NCBI RefSeq assembly: GCF_009664855.1
Contig: NZ_CP045928.1
Coordinates: 2,182,522-2,246,521 of the forward strand
Origin: Flavobacterium sp. SLB02
GTDB taxonomy: Bacteria > Bacteroidota > Bacteroidia > Flavobacteriales > Flavobacteriaceae
Direction: 5' to 3'
Length of the DNA: 64,000 nt
Numbering within the stretch: the stretch's first letter is position 1; every line of letters begins with the position of its first letter. The notes under the pieces were generated by a model. The model was not told the DNA's origin and searched no databases. It saw only the letters and a list, made by a program, of their open reading frames with translations. Positions 1-7,823 of the stretch are shown piece after piece. Both the position numbers and the translations under genes were made by a program.

Positions 1-740
1 AATATGCCAGAAATGCTATTTTCTCAGGTTTATTGCCTACAGAAATGGAGAAACAGTTCCCGCAATACTGGAAAAATGATGTTGAAGACGGCGGAAAAAA
101 CCTTTATGAAGCTGAATTTCTTTCGGCGCAATTAAAACGTTTGGGATTAAACATCAAAGAAGATTATTTTAAAATCACCAATTACGCAGGCGGAAAAAAA
201 CTGGCAGAAAACTTCAAAGCTTTAAAAGGCAATGATTTAGTGACGGTTGTTTACAATTTTGTCGATATGTTATCGCACGCAAAAACCGAAATGGACGTTG
301 TAAAAGAACTTGCTTCTGATGATAAAGCATATCGCTCACTGACTTTAAGCTGGTTTAAAAACTCTCCACTTTTAGAAATTATTCAGCAAGCACAACTTTT
401 AGGTTTCAAATTGATCCTGACTACAGATCACGGAACAATTAATGTAAAAAACCCATCAAAAGTAGTTGGAGATAAAAATACAAGTTTAAATTTGCGCTAC
501 AAAACCGGACGTAGTTTAACATACGAACATAAAGATGTTTATGTTGTAAAAGAACCTAAAGACATTGGTTTACCGGCTATAAACATGAGTAGTTCGTTTA
601 TTTTTGCTAAAAATGATTTCTTTTTAGCTTATGTAAACAACTACAATCATTATGTGAGTTATTACAGAAATACGTATCAACACGGCGGAATTTCATTAGA
701 AGAAATGATTATTCCTTTTTTGGTATTTAACCCGAAATAG
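1..740 (+). CDS. porX: PorX-type response regulator, C-terminal PglZ domain (5' partial)
   Basis: The reading frame is open from the first bases of the window (YARNAIFSGLLP precedes the first usable start), so only the C-terminal ~245 residues are visible. They match the PglZ/alkaline-phosphatase-superfamily domain of PorX: a TDHG motif near residue 130 of the visible part, a C-terminal HGGISLEEMIIP segment and a FNPK end. In this family the missing N-terminus is a CheY-like receiver. PorX works with the kinase PorY and sigma factor SigP to control type IX secretion genes in Bacteroidota. Family assignment is confident; the receiver domain is inferred because it lies outside the window. Confidence 0.85.
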   Translation, partial: YARNAIFSGLLPTEMEKQFPQYWKNDVEDGGKNLYEAEFLSAQLKRLGLNIKEDYFKITNYAGGKKLAENFKALKGNDLVTVVYNFVDMLSHAKTEMDVVKELASDDKAYRSLTLSWFKNSPLLEIIQQAQLLGFKLILTTDHGTINVKNPSKVVGDKNTSLNLRYKTGRSLTYEHKDVYVVKEPKDIGLPAINMSSSFIFAKNDFFLAYVNNYNHYVSYYRNTYQHGGISLEEMIIPFLVFNPK

Positions 741-743
741 AAA

Positions 744-870
744 AGTTTTCAGTCGCAGTTTACAGTAAAAAGAAATTACCACAGATTCACACAGATTAGA
801 AAAATCAATAAAATCTTTTAATCTGTGGCAAAAAAAACGCAGTTTACAGTTTCCAACTAAGACTGAAAAC
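744..870. repeat. Nested intergenic inverted repeat between porX and tsaE
   Basis: GTTTTCAGTC at 744-753 is answered by GACTGAAAAC at 861-870, and inside it CCACAGATT (779-787) by AATCTGTGG (820-828). The segment CGCAGTTTACAGT also occurs twice (754-766 and 838-850). The transcript would fold into a long imperfect hairpin downstream of porX. It may act as a terminator or an mRNA-end structure, but it has no clean T-run. Confidence 0.5.
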
Positions 871-903
871 TGTGACTGAGACTATAATTAATAAGTAATA
901 AAA

Positions 904-1311
904 ATGGATATCGTTTTTTCATTAGATCAAATTCAAGAAGTAGCAGAGCAAATTTTAGCACAAAATCCAAAGAAGATTATTCTCTTTAATGGAGAAATGG
1001 GTGTTGGAAAAACTACTCTAATCAAACAACTATGTAAAAGTCTTGGAGTTGAAGATGCAACTAGCAGTCCGACTTTTTCTTTAGTAAATGAATATTACAC
1101 TTCTAACAATAACATTGTGTATCATTTTGATTTTTACAGATTAAATAAAGAAACTGAAGCTCTTGATATGGGCGTTGATGATTATCTATATTCAGGAAAC
1201 TGGTGTTTTATAGAATGGTCTGAAAAAATTGCCAGTTTACTTCCTGAGGAACATTCTGTTGTGACAATTGAGTTATTGGCAGATGGAAAAAGAGAATTAA
1301 AATTGGTTTAA
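904..1311 (+). CDS. tsaE: tRNA threonylcarbamoyladenosine biosynthesis ATPase TsaE
   Basis: 135 residues, usual length for TsaE, the P-loop ATPase that works with TsaB, TsaC/Sua5 and TsaD to make t6A37 on ANN-decoding tRNAs. Walker A is GEMGVGKTT at residues 30-38; further TsaE hallmarks are SSPTFSLVNEYY and the aromatic FIEWSEK segment near residues 98-104. ATG start at 904; no Shine-Dalgarno, as usual in this phylum. The Sua5/YrdC enzyme of the same pathway is encoded 14 kb away at 14695-15315. Confidence 0.93.
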   Translation: MDIVFSLDQIQEVAEQILAQNPKKIILFNGEMGVGKTTLIKQLCKSLGVEDATSSPTFSLVNEYYTSNNNIVYHFDFYRLNKETEALDMGVDDYLYSGNWCFIEWSEKIASLLPEEHSVVTIELLADGKRELKLV

Positions 1312-1317
1312 AATATT

Positions 1318-1405
1318 GCACAAAGATTCACTAAGATCTCACAGAGAAACACAAAATCATTTTTACAACTTTGTGATACTTTGTGAAAAAACTTTGCGAA
1401 ACAAC
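1318..1405. repeat. Intergenic CACAAAG/CTTTGTG word repeat
   Basis: Between tsaE and the acetyltransferase the sequence holds CACAAAGATTCACTAAG on one side and ACTTTGTGATACTTTGTGAAAAAACTTTGCG on the other, that is, copies of CACAAAG facing CTTTGTG. This resembles the other word-built inverted repeats of the window. It lies inside an open reading frame that extends upstream of the acetyltransferase ATG, which argues that the extension is not coding. Confidence 0.45.
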
Positions 1406-1420
1406 TTCTATCAAAACATA

Positions 1421-1894
1421 ATGGGCAAACGAAATATAGTAGAAATAATCCCTTTCTCATCAGATTTAAAAGAACCAATCAAAACTTTAAATAAAGAATG
1501 GCTTCAAAAATATTTTAAAGTTGAGGAAAAAGACGAAATAGTACTTTCTAATCCACAGGAGGAAATCATTGATAAAGGCGGATTGATTTTTTATGCTAAA
1601 TATAAAGGTGAAATTATTGGAACAGTTTCTTTAATGAAAATCGATTACGACACTTTTGAACTCAGTAAAATGGCCGTTTCAGATAAAGCGCAAGGTCTCG
1701 GAATTGGAAATCAGTTACTAATTCATTGTTTGGCTGTAGCCGAAGAAAATAACATCAGGAAGCTCATTTTGTATTCGAACCGAAAATTACTTCCTGCAAT
1801 TCATTTGTATGAAAAATTCGGTTTTGTCGAAGTTCCCTTAGGAAATGTTAGCTATGAAAGAGCCGACATTAAAATGGAAAAAATTATACCTTAA
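1421..1894 (+). CDS. GNAT family N-acetyltransferase
   Basis: 157 residues from the ATG at 1421. The frame is open back to 1316, but that part is intergenic repeat, so the internal ATG (MGKRNIVEIIPF) is preferred. The GNAT core is clear: strand FELSKMAVSDKAQGLGIGNQLL carries the acetyl-CoA binding Q/R-x-x-G-x-G/A pattern (QGLGIG), followed by LYSNRKLLPAIHLYEKFGF, the usual last helix and strand. It should transfer an acetyl group from acetyl-CoA to an amine; the substrate cannot be told from sequence. Confidence 0.85.
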   Translation: MGKRNIVEIIPFSSDLKEPIKTLNKEWLQKYFKVEEKDEIVLSNPQEEIIDKGGLIFYAKYKGEIIGTVSLMKIDYDTFELSKMAVSDKAQGLGIGNQLLIHCLAVAEENNIRKLILYSNRKLLPAIHLYEKFGFVEVPLGNVSYERADIKMEKIIP

Positions 1895-1978
1895 TTTCAT
1901 GACGTAGTATTAGCAGAATTTTTACACTGATTTTAAAACTTTTTACGTAATTTGTACTCTTAATTTTTCGCACAACCC

Positions 1979-3178
1979 ATGTCAATCACCTTAACTCCAT
2001 TTACGAAACAACAATTGTTGCCACAAGAAGAAAAACTTGAAGTGGGCCGATTCAAGAGAGAACTTTTTATAGGGATCCCTAAAGAAACAAGTTATCAGGA
2101 ACGTCGTATTTGCTTAACTCCAGATGCTGTCAACTCCCTGACTTATGAAGGTCATCGCGTTATGATTGAATCCGGAGCCGGAGAAAGTTCAAGCTACTCT
2201 GACAAGGAATACTCTGATGCAGGAGCTGAAGTAACAAAAGATACTAAAAAAGTTTTTGGATGCCCAATGCTGCTAAAAGTAGAACCACCTACTATAGCAG
2301 AAATTAAAATGATTAATCCTGAAACGATTATTATTTCGGCTATTCAGTTAAAAACCAAAAAGAAAGAATATTTCGAAGCCTTGGCGCAAAAAAAGATTAC
2401 TGCACTTGCCTTTGAGTATATTAAAGACGAGGACGGTTCTTATCCTGCTGTTAAATCATTAAGCGAAATTGCCGGAACAGCTTCTGTACTTATTGCTGCC
2501 GAATTGATGATTACAAACGAATTTGGGAAAGGACTTTTATTCGGAAACATTACCGGTGTCCCTCCTACCGAAGTTGTAATCTTAGGTGCCGGAACAGTTG
2601 GAGAATTTGCCGCTAAAACCGCCATTGGTTTGGGCGCAAATGTAAAAGTTTTTGATAATTCGATTACAAAATTACGTCGTTTGCAAAACAACTTAAATCA
2701 AAGAATCTTTACTTCTACTGTGCAGCAAAAAGCATTGCTAAAAGCATTAAGACGTTGCGATGTTGCTATTGGCGCCATGCGCGGAAAGGAACGTTGTCCG
2801 ATTATAGTGACAGAAACGATGGTAGAGCACATGAAAAAAGGTGCTGTAATTGTTGATGTAAGTATCGACACCGGCGGATGCTTTGAAACCTCGGAAGTTA
2901 CAACCCATGAGAAACCGACTTTTATAAAAAGTAATGTTCTGCATTATTGTGTTCCTAATATCCCTTCAAGATACTCCAAAACTGCATCGTTATCAATAAG
3001 TAATATATTGACTCCTTATTTGCTTCAAATAGCTGAAGACGGAGGTTTAGAAAGTGCCATACGATGCAATAAAGGTTTAAAAAACGGAATTTATCTGTAT
3101 CACGGAATTTTAACCAACAAAGCAATTGGAGAGTGGTTCGATTTACCGGATAACGACATTAATTTACTTGTATTTTAA
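1979..3178 (+). CDS. ald: Alanine dehydrogenase
   Basis: 399 residues with the AlaDh_PNT N-terminal domain (IGIPKETSYQERRICLTPDAV, the conserved E-x-R-x-x-L-T-P segment near residues 40-55) and a Rossmann fold (VVILGAGTVGEFAAKTAIGLGA near residue 200). It catalyses NAD-dependent interconversion of L-alanine with pyruvate and ammonia. About 30 residues longer at the N-terminus than the common ~370-residue enzyme, as in other Bacteroidota. A transhydrogenase alpha subunit would be the alternative, but there is no C-terminal membrane part and no PntB neighbour. Confidence 0.88.
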   Translation: MSITLTPFTKQQLLPQEEKLEVGRFKRELFIGIPKETSYQERRICLTPDAVNSLTYEGHRVMIESGAGESSSYSDKEYSDAGAEVTKDTKKVFGCPMLLKVEPPTIAEIKMINPETIIISAIQLKTKKKEYFEALAQKKITALAFEYIKDEDGSYPAVKSLSEIAGTASVLIAAELMITNEFGKGLLFGNITGVPPTEVVILGAGTVGEFAAKTAIGLGANVKVFDNSITKLRRLQNNLNQRIFTSTVQQKALLKALRRCDVAIGAMRGKERCPIIVTETMVEHMKKGAVIVDVSIDTGGCFETSEVTTHEKPTFIKSNVLHYCVPNIPSRYSKTASLSISNILTPYLLQIAEDGGLESAIRCNKGLKNGIYLYHGILTNKAIGEWFDLPDNDINLLVF

Positions 3179-3191
3179 GGGAACTTTAATG

Positions 3192-3199
3192 TACCTTTG
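3192..3199 (+). promoter_or_regulatory. TAnnTTTG promoter box for the DUF4258 gene
   Basis: TACCTTTG fits the Bacteroidota -7 consensus TAnnTTTG. It sits 15 bases before the ATG at 3215 and overlaps the upstream TTG at 3197, which supports 3215 as the true start. A TTG at 3168-3170 is a possible but rather distant -33 element. Confidence 0.5.
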
Positions 3200-3214
3200 C
3201 AAAAAATTTATTTC

Positions 3215-3589
3215 ATGAAGTTCGTACACCGTTTTGCATATTATCTTATTGGTTTAGTTATGGGATGCTTTTTTGTAGCCCTTGTTTTTAGCGGAAAAGA
3301 TACCCGTTGCAACTACTTTCCTAATGCCAGAGTTTTAAATAATTTACGCACAAAACCTTTTCAATATTCTGAAAAAGCAGTTCAGACCTTAAATGAAAAA
3401 TGGATTGATACAGCTGATATTAAAAATACATTGAAATTTGGAGATGTTGATTTTGATCAAAGCAACGTTCCTTTCAAAAAAGGAAAACTTTATATTATCG
3501 AAGGAAAAACAGTTAAAAACCAGGAAGTAATTCTAAAGGTGATCAACTACGAAAATAAAGCAGTCTTGGACGAGATTATAAAAAAATAA
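3215..3589 (+). CDS. DUF4258-type small membrane-anchored protein
   Basis: 124 residues from ATG 3215. An N-terminal hydrophobic stretch (YYLIGLVMGCFFVALVFSG, residues 9-27) is a membrane anchor or signal. The rest is a small alpha/beta domain ending in KFGDVDFDQSNVPFKKGKLYIIEG, resembling the DUF4258 family seen downstream of alanine dehydrogenase in flavobacteria. Function unknown. It follows ald by 37 bases and could be cotranscribed, but has its own promoter-like box. Confidence 0.7.
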   Translation: MKFVHRFAYYLIGLVMGCFFVALVFSGKDTRCNYFPNARVLNNLRTKPFQYSEKAVQTLNEKWIDTADIKNTLKFGDVDFDQSNVPFKKGKLYIIEGKTVKNQEVILKVINYENKAVLDEIIKK

Positions 3590-3622
3590 AAAGAAGCCAG
3601 TTATTTAACTGGCTTCTTTTTT
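3588..3622. terminator. Bidirectional terminator between DUF4258 gene and ung
   Basis: Perfect stem AAGAAGCCAGTTA / TAACTGGCTTCTT with a short loop, flanked by A-run on the left and T-run on the right, between two convergent genes. It should terminate transcription in both directions. Confidence 0.85.
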
Positions 3623-3647
3623 ATTGTATATTCCATTTGGCTTATCA

Positions 3648-4313
3648 TTACCATTCAATTTCTTTCAATCCTTTTGACTTTAGAAAAGTATTTGCCTGAC
3701 TAAAATGTTTATTTCCAAACCAAAAACCTCTATTTGCGCTTAAAGGAGATGGATGTCCTGATTTTAAAATATGATGTTTCGAAGCATCAATTAGTGTGGC
3801 TTTCTTTTGGGCAAAACCTCCCCATAATAAAAAAACAACATCTTTACTATTAGCAGAAATTTGCTTAATTACAGCATCTGTAAATTTCTCCCAACCTTTT
3901 CCCTGGTGACTTCCTGCCTCAGATTGTCTAACAGTTAATGTAGCGTTTAAAAGAAAAACACCCTGATCTGCCCATCGTTCTAAATTACCTGTTTTAGGAA
4001 TTGGTATATTTAAATCAGTTTCGATTTCCTTGAAAATATTTTGAAGAGAAGGCGGAAATGAAATCCCGTCATTTACAGAAAAACATAATCCATTTGCCTG
4101 ATTAGGTCCGTGATAGGGATCTTGTCCGATTATCACAACTTTTACCTGATCAAAATGACAATGGTCAAAAGCTGAAAAAATCTGACTCCCTTTTGGATAA
4201 CAAACCTTAGTCGAATATTCAGATTTTACAAAATCAATCAATGAATTGAAATATGGTTTTTCAAATTCTTCATTCAAAACCGGTTTCCAGGAATCATGCA
4301 TTTTTATGTCCAT
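3648..4313 (-). CDS. ung: Uracil-DNA glycosylase, family 1
   Basis: 221 residues, standard for family 1 UDG, which removes uracil from DNA to start base excision repair. The water-activating motif GQDPYHG is at residues 63-69 and the DNA-intercalation motif HPSPLS near residue 187; FLLNATLTVR and VVFLLWG are also conserved. Starts at ATG 4313 and is convergent with the DUF4258 gene. Confidence 0.96.
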   Translation of the reverse strand: MDIKMHDSWKPVLNEEFEKPYFNSLIDFVKSEYSTKVCYPKGSQIFSAFDHCHFDQVKVVIIGQDPYHGPNQANGLCFSVNDGISFPPSLQNIFKEIETDLNIPIPKTGNLERWADQGVFLLNATLTVRQSEAGSHQGKGWEKFTDAVIKQISANSKDVVFLLWGGFAQKKATLIDASKHHILKSGHPSPLSANRGFWFGNKHFSQANTFLKSKGLKEIEW

Positions 4314-4413
4314 ATCTTTTTTTATGCGAATTTCAGGATTTTTTTATTTAAATCATATTTACCAATCATAAATTTAGACATAAACTTTGTAGAATTGAAT
4401 ACTAATGTTTTCG

Positions 4414-4421
4414 TACTTTTG
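4414..4421 (+). promoter_or_regulatory. TAnnTTTG promoter box for mutS2
   Basis: TACTTTTG, 24 bases before the mutS2 ATG at 4446, with TTG at 4395-4397 (16-base spacer). Fits the Bacteroidota -33/-7 promoter pattern. Confidence 0.55.
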
Positions 4422-4445
4422 TGTGTACTTTGTTAAAGAAAATAA

Positions 4446-6611
4446 ATGATATCCATTACCGAAAAAACATTACAAGATTTACAATTCCCTACAGTGCTCG
4501 AAACTATTTCGGCAGGCTGTAATACAGATATAGGAAAAGAAAAAGCTTTAAAAATAACACCATTTAGAGATAAAGAAACTTTGATGCAGGCTTTAATGCA
4601 AACATCTGAATATGTTTCATCTTTTGAAAATAACAACGCCATTCCCAATCACGGATTTGACGCCATAACGCACGAAATTAAATTTCTGGCAATTGAAGAT
4701 AGTTTTCTTGAAGTAGGAAGTTTTAGAAAAATTGCGACACTTTCGTCAACAGCAAATTTCTTGCTGAATTTCCTCAAAAAATTTGATGACTATTATCCAA
4801 ACTTAAACGCAAGAGCTTCAAGAGTTGAATACACGAAAGATATTGTAACTCTCATAGATGCTATTGTAGACAAATACGGAGAAATCAAAGACAATGCTTC
4901 ACCGGCTTTATTGAGTATTCGTCAGAATATGAATATCGTTCGTGGTAAAGTAAACCAAAGTTTTGGAATGGCACTTTCTCATAATAATAGTCTTGGTTAT
5001 TTAGATGACATTAAAGAAAGTTTTGTACAAAATCGTAGAGTGCTTGCGGTTTTAGCAATGTATCGCCGTAAGGTAAAAGGCTCTATTTTAGGAAGTTCTA
5101 AAACCGGGAGTATTGCTTATATCGAACCAGAAGCTACTTTGCAATATTCAAGAGAACTAGCAAATCTTGAATATGAAGAAAAGGAAGAAATCACGAGAAT
5201 TTTAAAACAATTATCGAATGCCATTCGACCATTCTTGCCTATACTTATTGAATATCAGGAATTTCTAAGTGATATTGATGTAGTTGCAGGAAAAGCAAAA
5301 TATGCTAACAGAATAAACGGAATTTTGCCGACAATTACCGAAGAAAGAAGATTGTTTTTTAGAGAAGCGTATCACCCGATTTTGTATTTGAACAACAAGC
5401 AAAAGAACGAAGTTACGCATCCGCAAACTATTGAACTAAAACAAGATAATCGTATTATTGTAATCTCTGGTCCAAATGCCGGAGGTAAAACAATTTCGCT
5501 TAAAACGGTTGGTTTATTGCAATTGATGCTGCAATCAGGAATGCTAATTCCGGTCCACGAACGAAGCGAGACCTTTTTGTTTGATAGAATTTTAACAGAC
5601 ATTGGAGACAATCAATCTATTGAAAATCATTTAAGTACTTATAGTTACCGATTAAAAAACATGAATTACTTTTTAAAGAAATGTAATAAGAAAACCATGT
5701 TTTTAATTGATGAATTTGGTACAGGTTCAGATCCTGAATTAGGTGGTGCTTTGGCGGAAATTTTCCTGGAAGAATTTTACCATCGTGAAGCTTTCGGAAT
5801 CATTACAACGCACTATTCGAATTTGAAAATTTTGGCGAACGAATTACCGTATGCAACAAATGCGAATATGATGTTTGATGAAAAATCATTGGAACCAATG
5901 TACAAATTGGCTCTAGGTCAGGCCGGTAGTTCCTTTACTTTTGAAGTTGCGTTGAAAAACGGAATCCCATTTGGATTGATCAATCGTGCTAAAAAGAAAA
6001 TCGAAGTTGGGAAAGTTCGTTTTGACAAAACCATTGCAACTCTTCAGAAAGAACGTTCGAAATTGGAAAAAACTTCTATCAATTTGAAAGAAGAAGAAAC
6101 CCGAGCGCGCGAAGAGAGTAAAAAGATGGAGAACATAAATGTAAAAATCAAACAGAAACTGGAAAGTTATCAGGAATTATATGATAGCAACCAAAAGACA
6201 ATTTACATTGGTCAGAAAATTGAAGACATCTCGGAGAAATATTTCAACAATAAAAATAAAAAAGAACTTATTGGAGAATTTTTAAAAATCATAGAAATTG
6301 AAAATTCAAAACGTAAAAAAGCAACTCCAAAAGAAGCCAAGGCTATAATCGAAAAGAAAAAAGAAGTTATCGCAGAAGTTTCTGTTCAGGTTGAAGAAAT
6401 CCGAAAAGAGAAAAAAGAAAAGAAACTTAAACCTGTTATTGAAAAACCAAAACCAATTTTAAAAGTTGGCGACAGAGTAAGAATGCTCGACGGAAGATCT
6501 GTTGGAAGCATCGACTCAATAGAAAAAAACAAAGCAACAGTAAATTACGGAATCTTTACTTCAAAAGTAAGTCTGGACGAATTGGAATTAGTTGAAGCTG
6601 CAAAGAAGTAA
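4446..6611 (+). CDS. mutS2: MutS2-family ATPase without a Smr domain
   Basis: 721 residues. The MutS-like core carries Walker A GPNAGGKT near residue 345 and Walker B FLIDEFGTGSDPELGGAL near residue 420. A Glu/Lys-rich coiled coil follows (about 520-640), then a KOW-like segment (LKVGDRVRMLDGRSVGSI, about 670-690). MutS2 acts on branched DNA and, in Bacillus, on collided ribosomes. The protein ends shortly after the KOW-like part, so the C-terminal Smr nuclease domain present in the Bacillus protein is absent. Bacteroidota homologues are often of this short form. Start supported by a promoter box at 4414. Confidence 0.9.
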   Translation: MISITEKTLQDLQFPTVLETISAGCNTDIGKEKALKITPFRDKETLMQALMQTSEYVSSFENNNAIPNHGFDAITHEIKFLAIEDSFLEVGSFRKIATLSSTANFLLNFLKKFDDYYPNLNARASRVEYTKDIVTLIDAIVDKYGEIKDNASPALLSIRQNMNIVRGKVNQSFGMALSHNNSLGYLDDIKESFVQNRRVLAVLAMYRRKVKGSILGSSKTGSIAYIEPEATLQYSRELANLEYEEKEEITRILKQLSNAIRPFLPILIEYQEFLSDIDVVAGKAKYANRINGILPTITEERRLFFREAYHPILYLNNKQKNEVTHPQTIELKQDNRIIVISGPNAGGKTISLKTVGLLQLMLQSGMLIPVHERSETFLFDRILTDIGDNQSIENHLSTYSYRLKNMNYFLKKCNKKTMFLIDEFGTGSDPELGGALAEIFLEEFYHREAFGIITTHYSNLKILANELPYATNANMMFDEKSLEPMYKLALGQAGSSFTFEVALKNGIPFGLINRAKKKIEVGKVRFDKTIATLQKERSKLEKTSINLKEEETRAREESKKMENINVKIKQKLESYQELYDSNQKTIYIGQKIEDISEKYFNNKNKKELIGEFLKIIEIENSKRKKATPKEAKAIIEKKKEVIAEVSVQVEEIRKEKKEKKLKPVIEKPKPILKVGDRVRMLDGRSVGSIDSIEKNKATVNYGIFTSKVSLDELELVEAAKK

Positions 6612-7003
6612 GTTTTCTGTCTCAGTTACGGTTTTCAGCTATAAAAAGACTTAAATTTTATCGAAAATTAAAATAAAGCGATTTTAGCAAAGATTTTCAG
6701 AAAGACTATTAAGAAGATGGATTATTTTTAAAAATTGCTTAAAATTTATTTATGAAAGAGGTTTTTAATTTATAAAAATTATGGATTACCAATTTTTAAT
6801 AATAAAAATTGATAGTCATTTTTTGTTATTTCGAGGAACGAGAAATCACACACATAACTCCGTAAAGTAAGTCGCCAATCTTTGTCGATCACCTAGTGTG
6901 ATTTCTCGTTCCGCGAAATGACAAACTAGATGTTAGCTTTTTCAAAGTTTAAAACTTTGAAAATGCATAAGAACTTAAAACCTTTAACTTGAAACTTTTC
7001 CAA
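6612..7003. other. Intergenic region with an inverted repeat
   Basis: 392 bases between mutS2 and the DCC protein. No gene is seen. The main content is the inverted repeat at 6825-6922, listed separately; the rest is A+T-rich. Confidence 0.6.
6825..6922. repeat. Intergenic inverted repeat, long-arm type
   Basis: The left arm (6825-6851, GTTATTTCGAGGAACGAGAA...) pairs with the right arm (6896-6922, ending CGTTCCGCGAAATGAC) over about 27 bases with few mismatches; 44 bases separate them. A degenerate relative lies at 7465-7567 on the other side of the DCC gene. Arms reading GTCATTTCGAGGAACGAG are a recurrent intergenic sequence in Flavobacterium genomes. It could be a non-autonomous mobile element (MITE-like) or an RNA hairpin. 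Confidence 0.65.
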
Positions 7004-7420
7004 ATGCAGGATAATCTTCCACAGGACAAAAAAATAATTCTCTTTGACGGTGTATGCAATTTATGCAATGGCACAGTTCAGTTTATTATCAAACATGATA
7101 AAAAAGATATCTTTAGATTTGTCGCGTTGCAATCAGAATTGGGAATTGAAATTTGTAATTATATTGGTGTAGACCGAACTAAAATTGACAGCATTATTTT
7201 ATATCATCCAGGCGTAGCTTATTATTATAAATCTTCGGCGGTTCTTGAAATTGCAGAAGATTTGGGTGGAATTTATAGCCTCACTGGTATTTTTAAAATC
7301 TTCCCTGAAAAGTTTAGAAATTACATTTATGACTATGTTGCTAAAAATCGCTACAAGTGGTATGGCAAAAAAGAAAGCTGCATGATTCCTACTCCGGAGT
7401 TGAAGGCGAAATTTATTTAA
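7004..7420 (+). CDS. DCC-family thiol-disulfide oxidoreductase (DUF393)
   Basis: 138 residues from ATG 7004; the in-frame TTG at 6989 would add five residues. The DxxCxxC signature is ILFDGVCNLCN at residues 15-25, giving the family its name, and a conserved second segment reads FRFVALQS. Members have a thioredoxin-like fold and are thought to act as disulfide oxidoreductases; substrate unknown. It stands alone between two repeat-filled gaps. Confidence 0.85.
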   Translation: MQDNLPQDKKIILFDGVCNLCNGTVQFIIKHDKKDIFRFVALQSELGIEICNYIGVDRTKIDSIILYHPGVAYYYKSSAVLEIAEDLGGIYSLTGIFKIFPEKFRNYIYDYVAKNRYKWYGKKESCMIPTPELKAKFI

Positions 7421-7464
7421 ATTTCAATTTTTCAAAATTCCAAATTCCAACTTTTGCGCAATAT

Positions 7465-7567
7465 TGTCATTTCAAGGAACAAGAGATCTTCACAAGAAAC
7501 TCTATAAAGTATTTGCATCTTTGCGGAATTTAGTCACGAAGCTTTTTCGTACCTCTAAATGACAAAC
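7465..7567. repeat. Degenerate copy of the long-arm inverted repeat
   Basis: Begins TGTCATTTCAAGGAACAAGAGATC and ends CCTCTAAATGACA, matching the arms of the repeat at 6825-6922 in a decayed form. Same family, same genomic neighbourhood. Confidence 0.5.
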
Positions 7568-7600
7568 TACACAAAAACATTATTATGGAAATAATTGCCC

Positions 7601-7690
7601 TAGCCCCGATAGGATTAGAAATCCTTTTGTGGCAGTCCCGATAGCTATCGGGAGCCATAAAAGATCGGAACGAATAGCGGGATTAGCTAC
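7601..7690. repeat. AGCCCCGATAG-type structured intergenic element
   Basis: Begins TAGCCCCGATAGGATTAGAAATCCTTTT, contains the perfect 18-bp palindrome TCCCGATAGCTATCGGGA (7636-7653) and ends CGAATAGCGGGATTAGCTACT. The cloverleaf-like arrangement of short stems is typical of an element found many times in flavobacterial genomes. A reverse-orientation relative is at 18018-18079. Function unknown; it looks like a mobile or structured RNA-encoding repeat. Confidence 0.55.
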
Positions 7691-7750
7691 TAAAAAAAAG
7701 ATTTGTTTTTATAATAGATTTCGAAATGATACAACTTTGTCTTAAATAAA

Positions 7751-7789
7751 AAAATCCCAAATTCACAATAATTGGAATTTAGGATTTTA
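7751..7789 (-). terminator. Terminator downstream of ettA
   Basis: AAAATCCCAAATTC pairs with GAATTTAGGATTTT. In the minus-strand direction the stem is followed by a T-run (plus-strand A-run 7747-7754), 35 bases after the ettA stop. Confidence 0.6.
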
Positions 7790-7823
7790 TCCCGAGGCTT
7801 CGGGATGAAAATTACTCAGATTA

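Larger units (their letters stand above)
7421..7823. other. Repeat-filled intergenic region before ettA
   Basis: 403 bases without a gene. In order it holds a degenerate copy of the long-arm inverted repeat (7465-7567), an AGCCCCGATAG-type element (7601-7690), and a terminator for ettA (7751-7789) followed by a small GC-rich hairpin (ATCCCGAGGCTTCGGGAT, 7789-7806). Confidence 0.6.
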
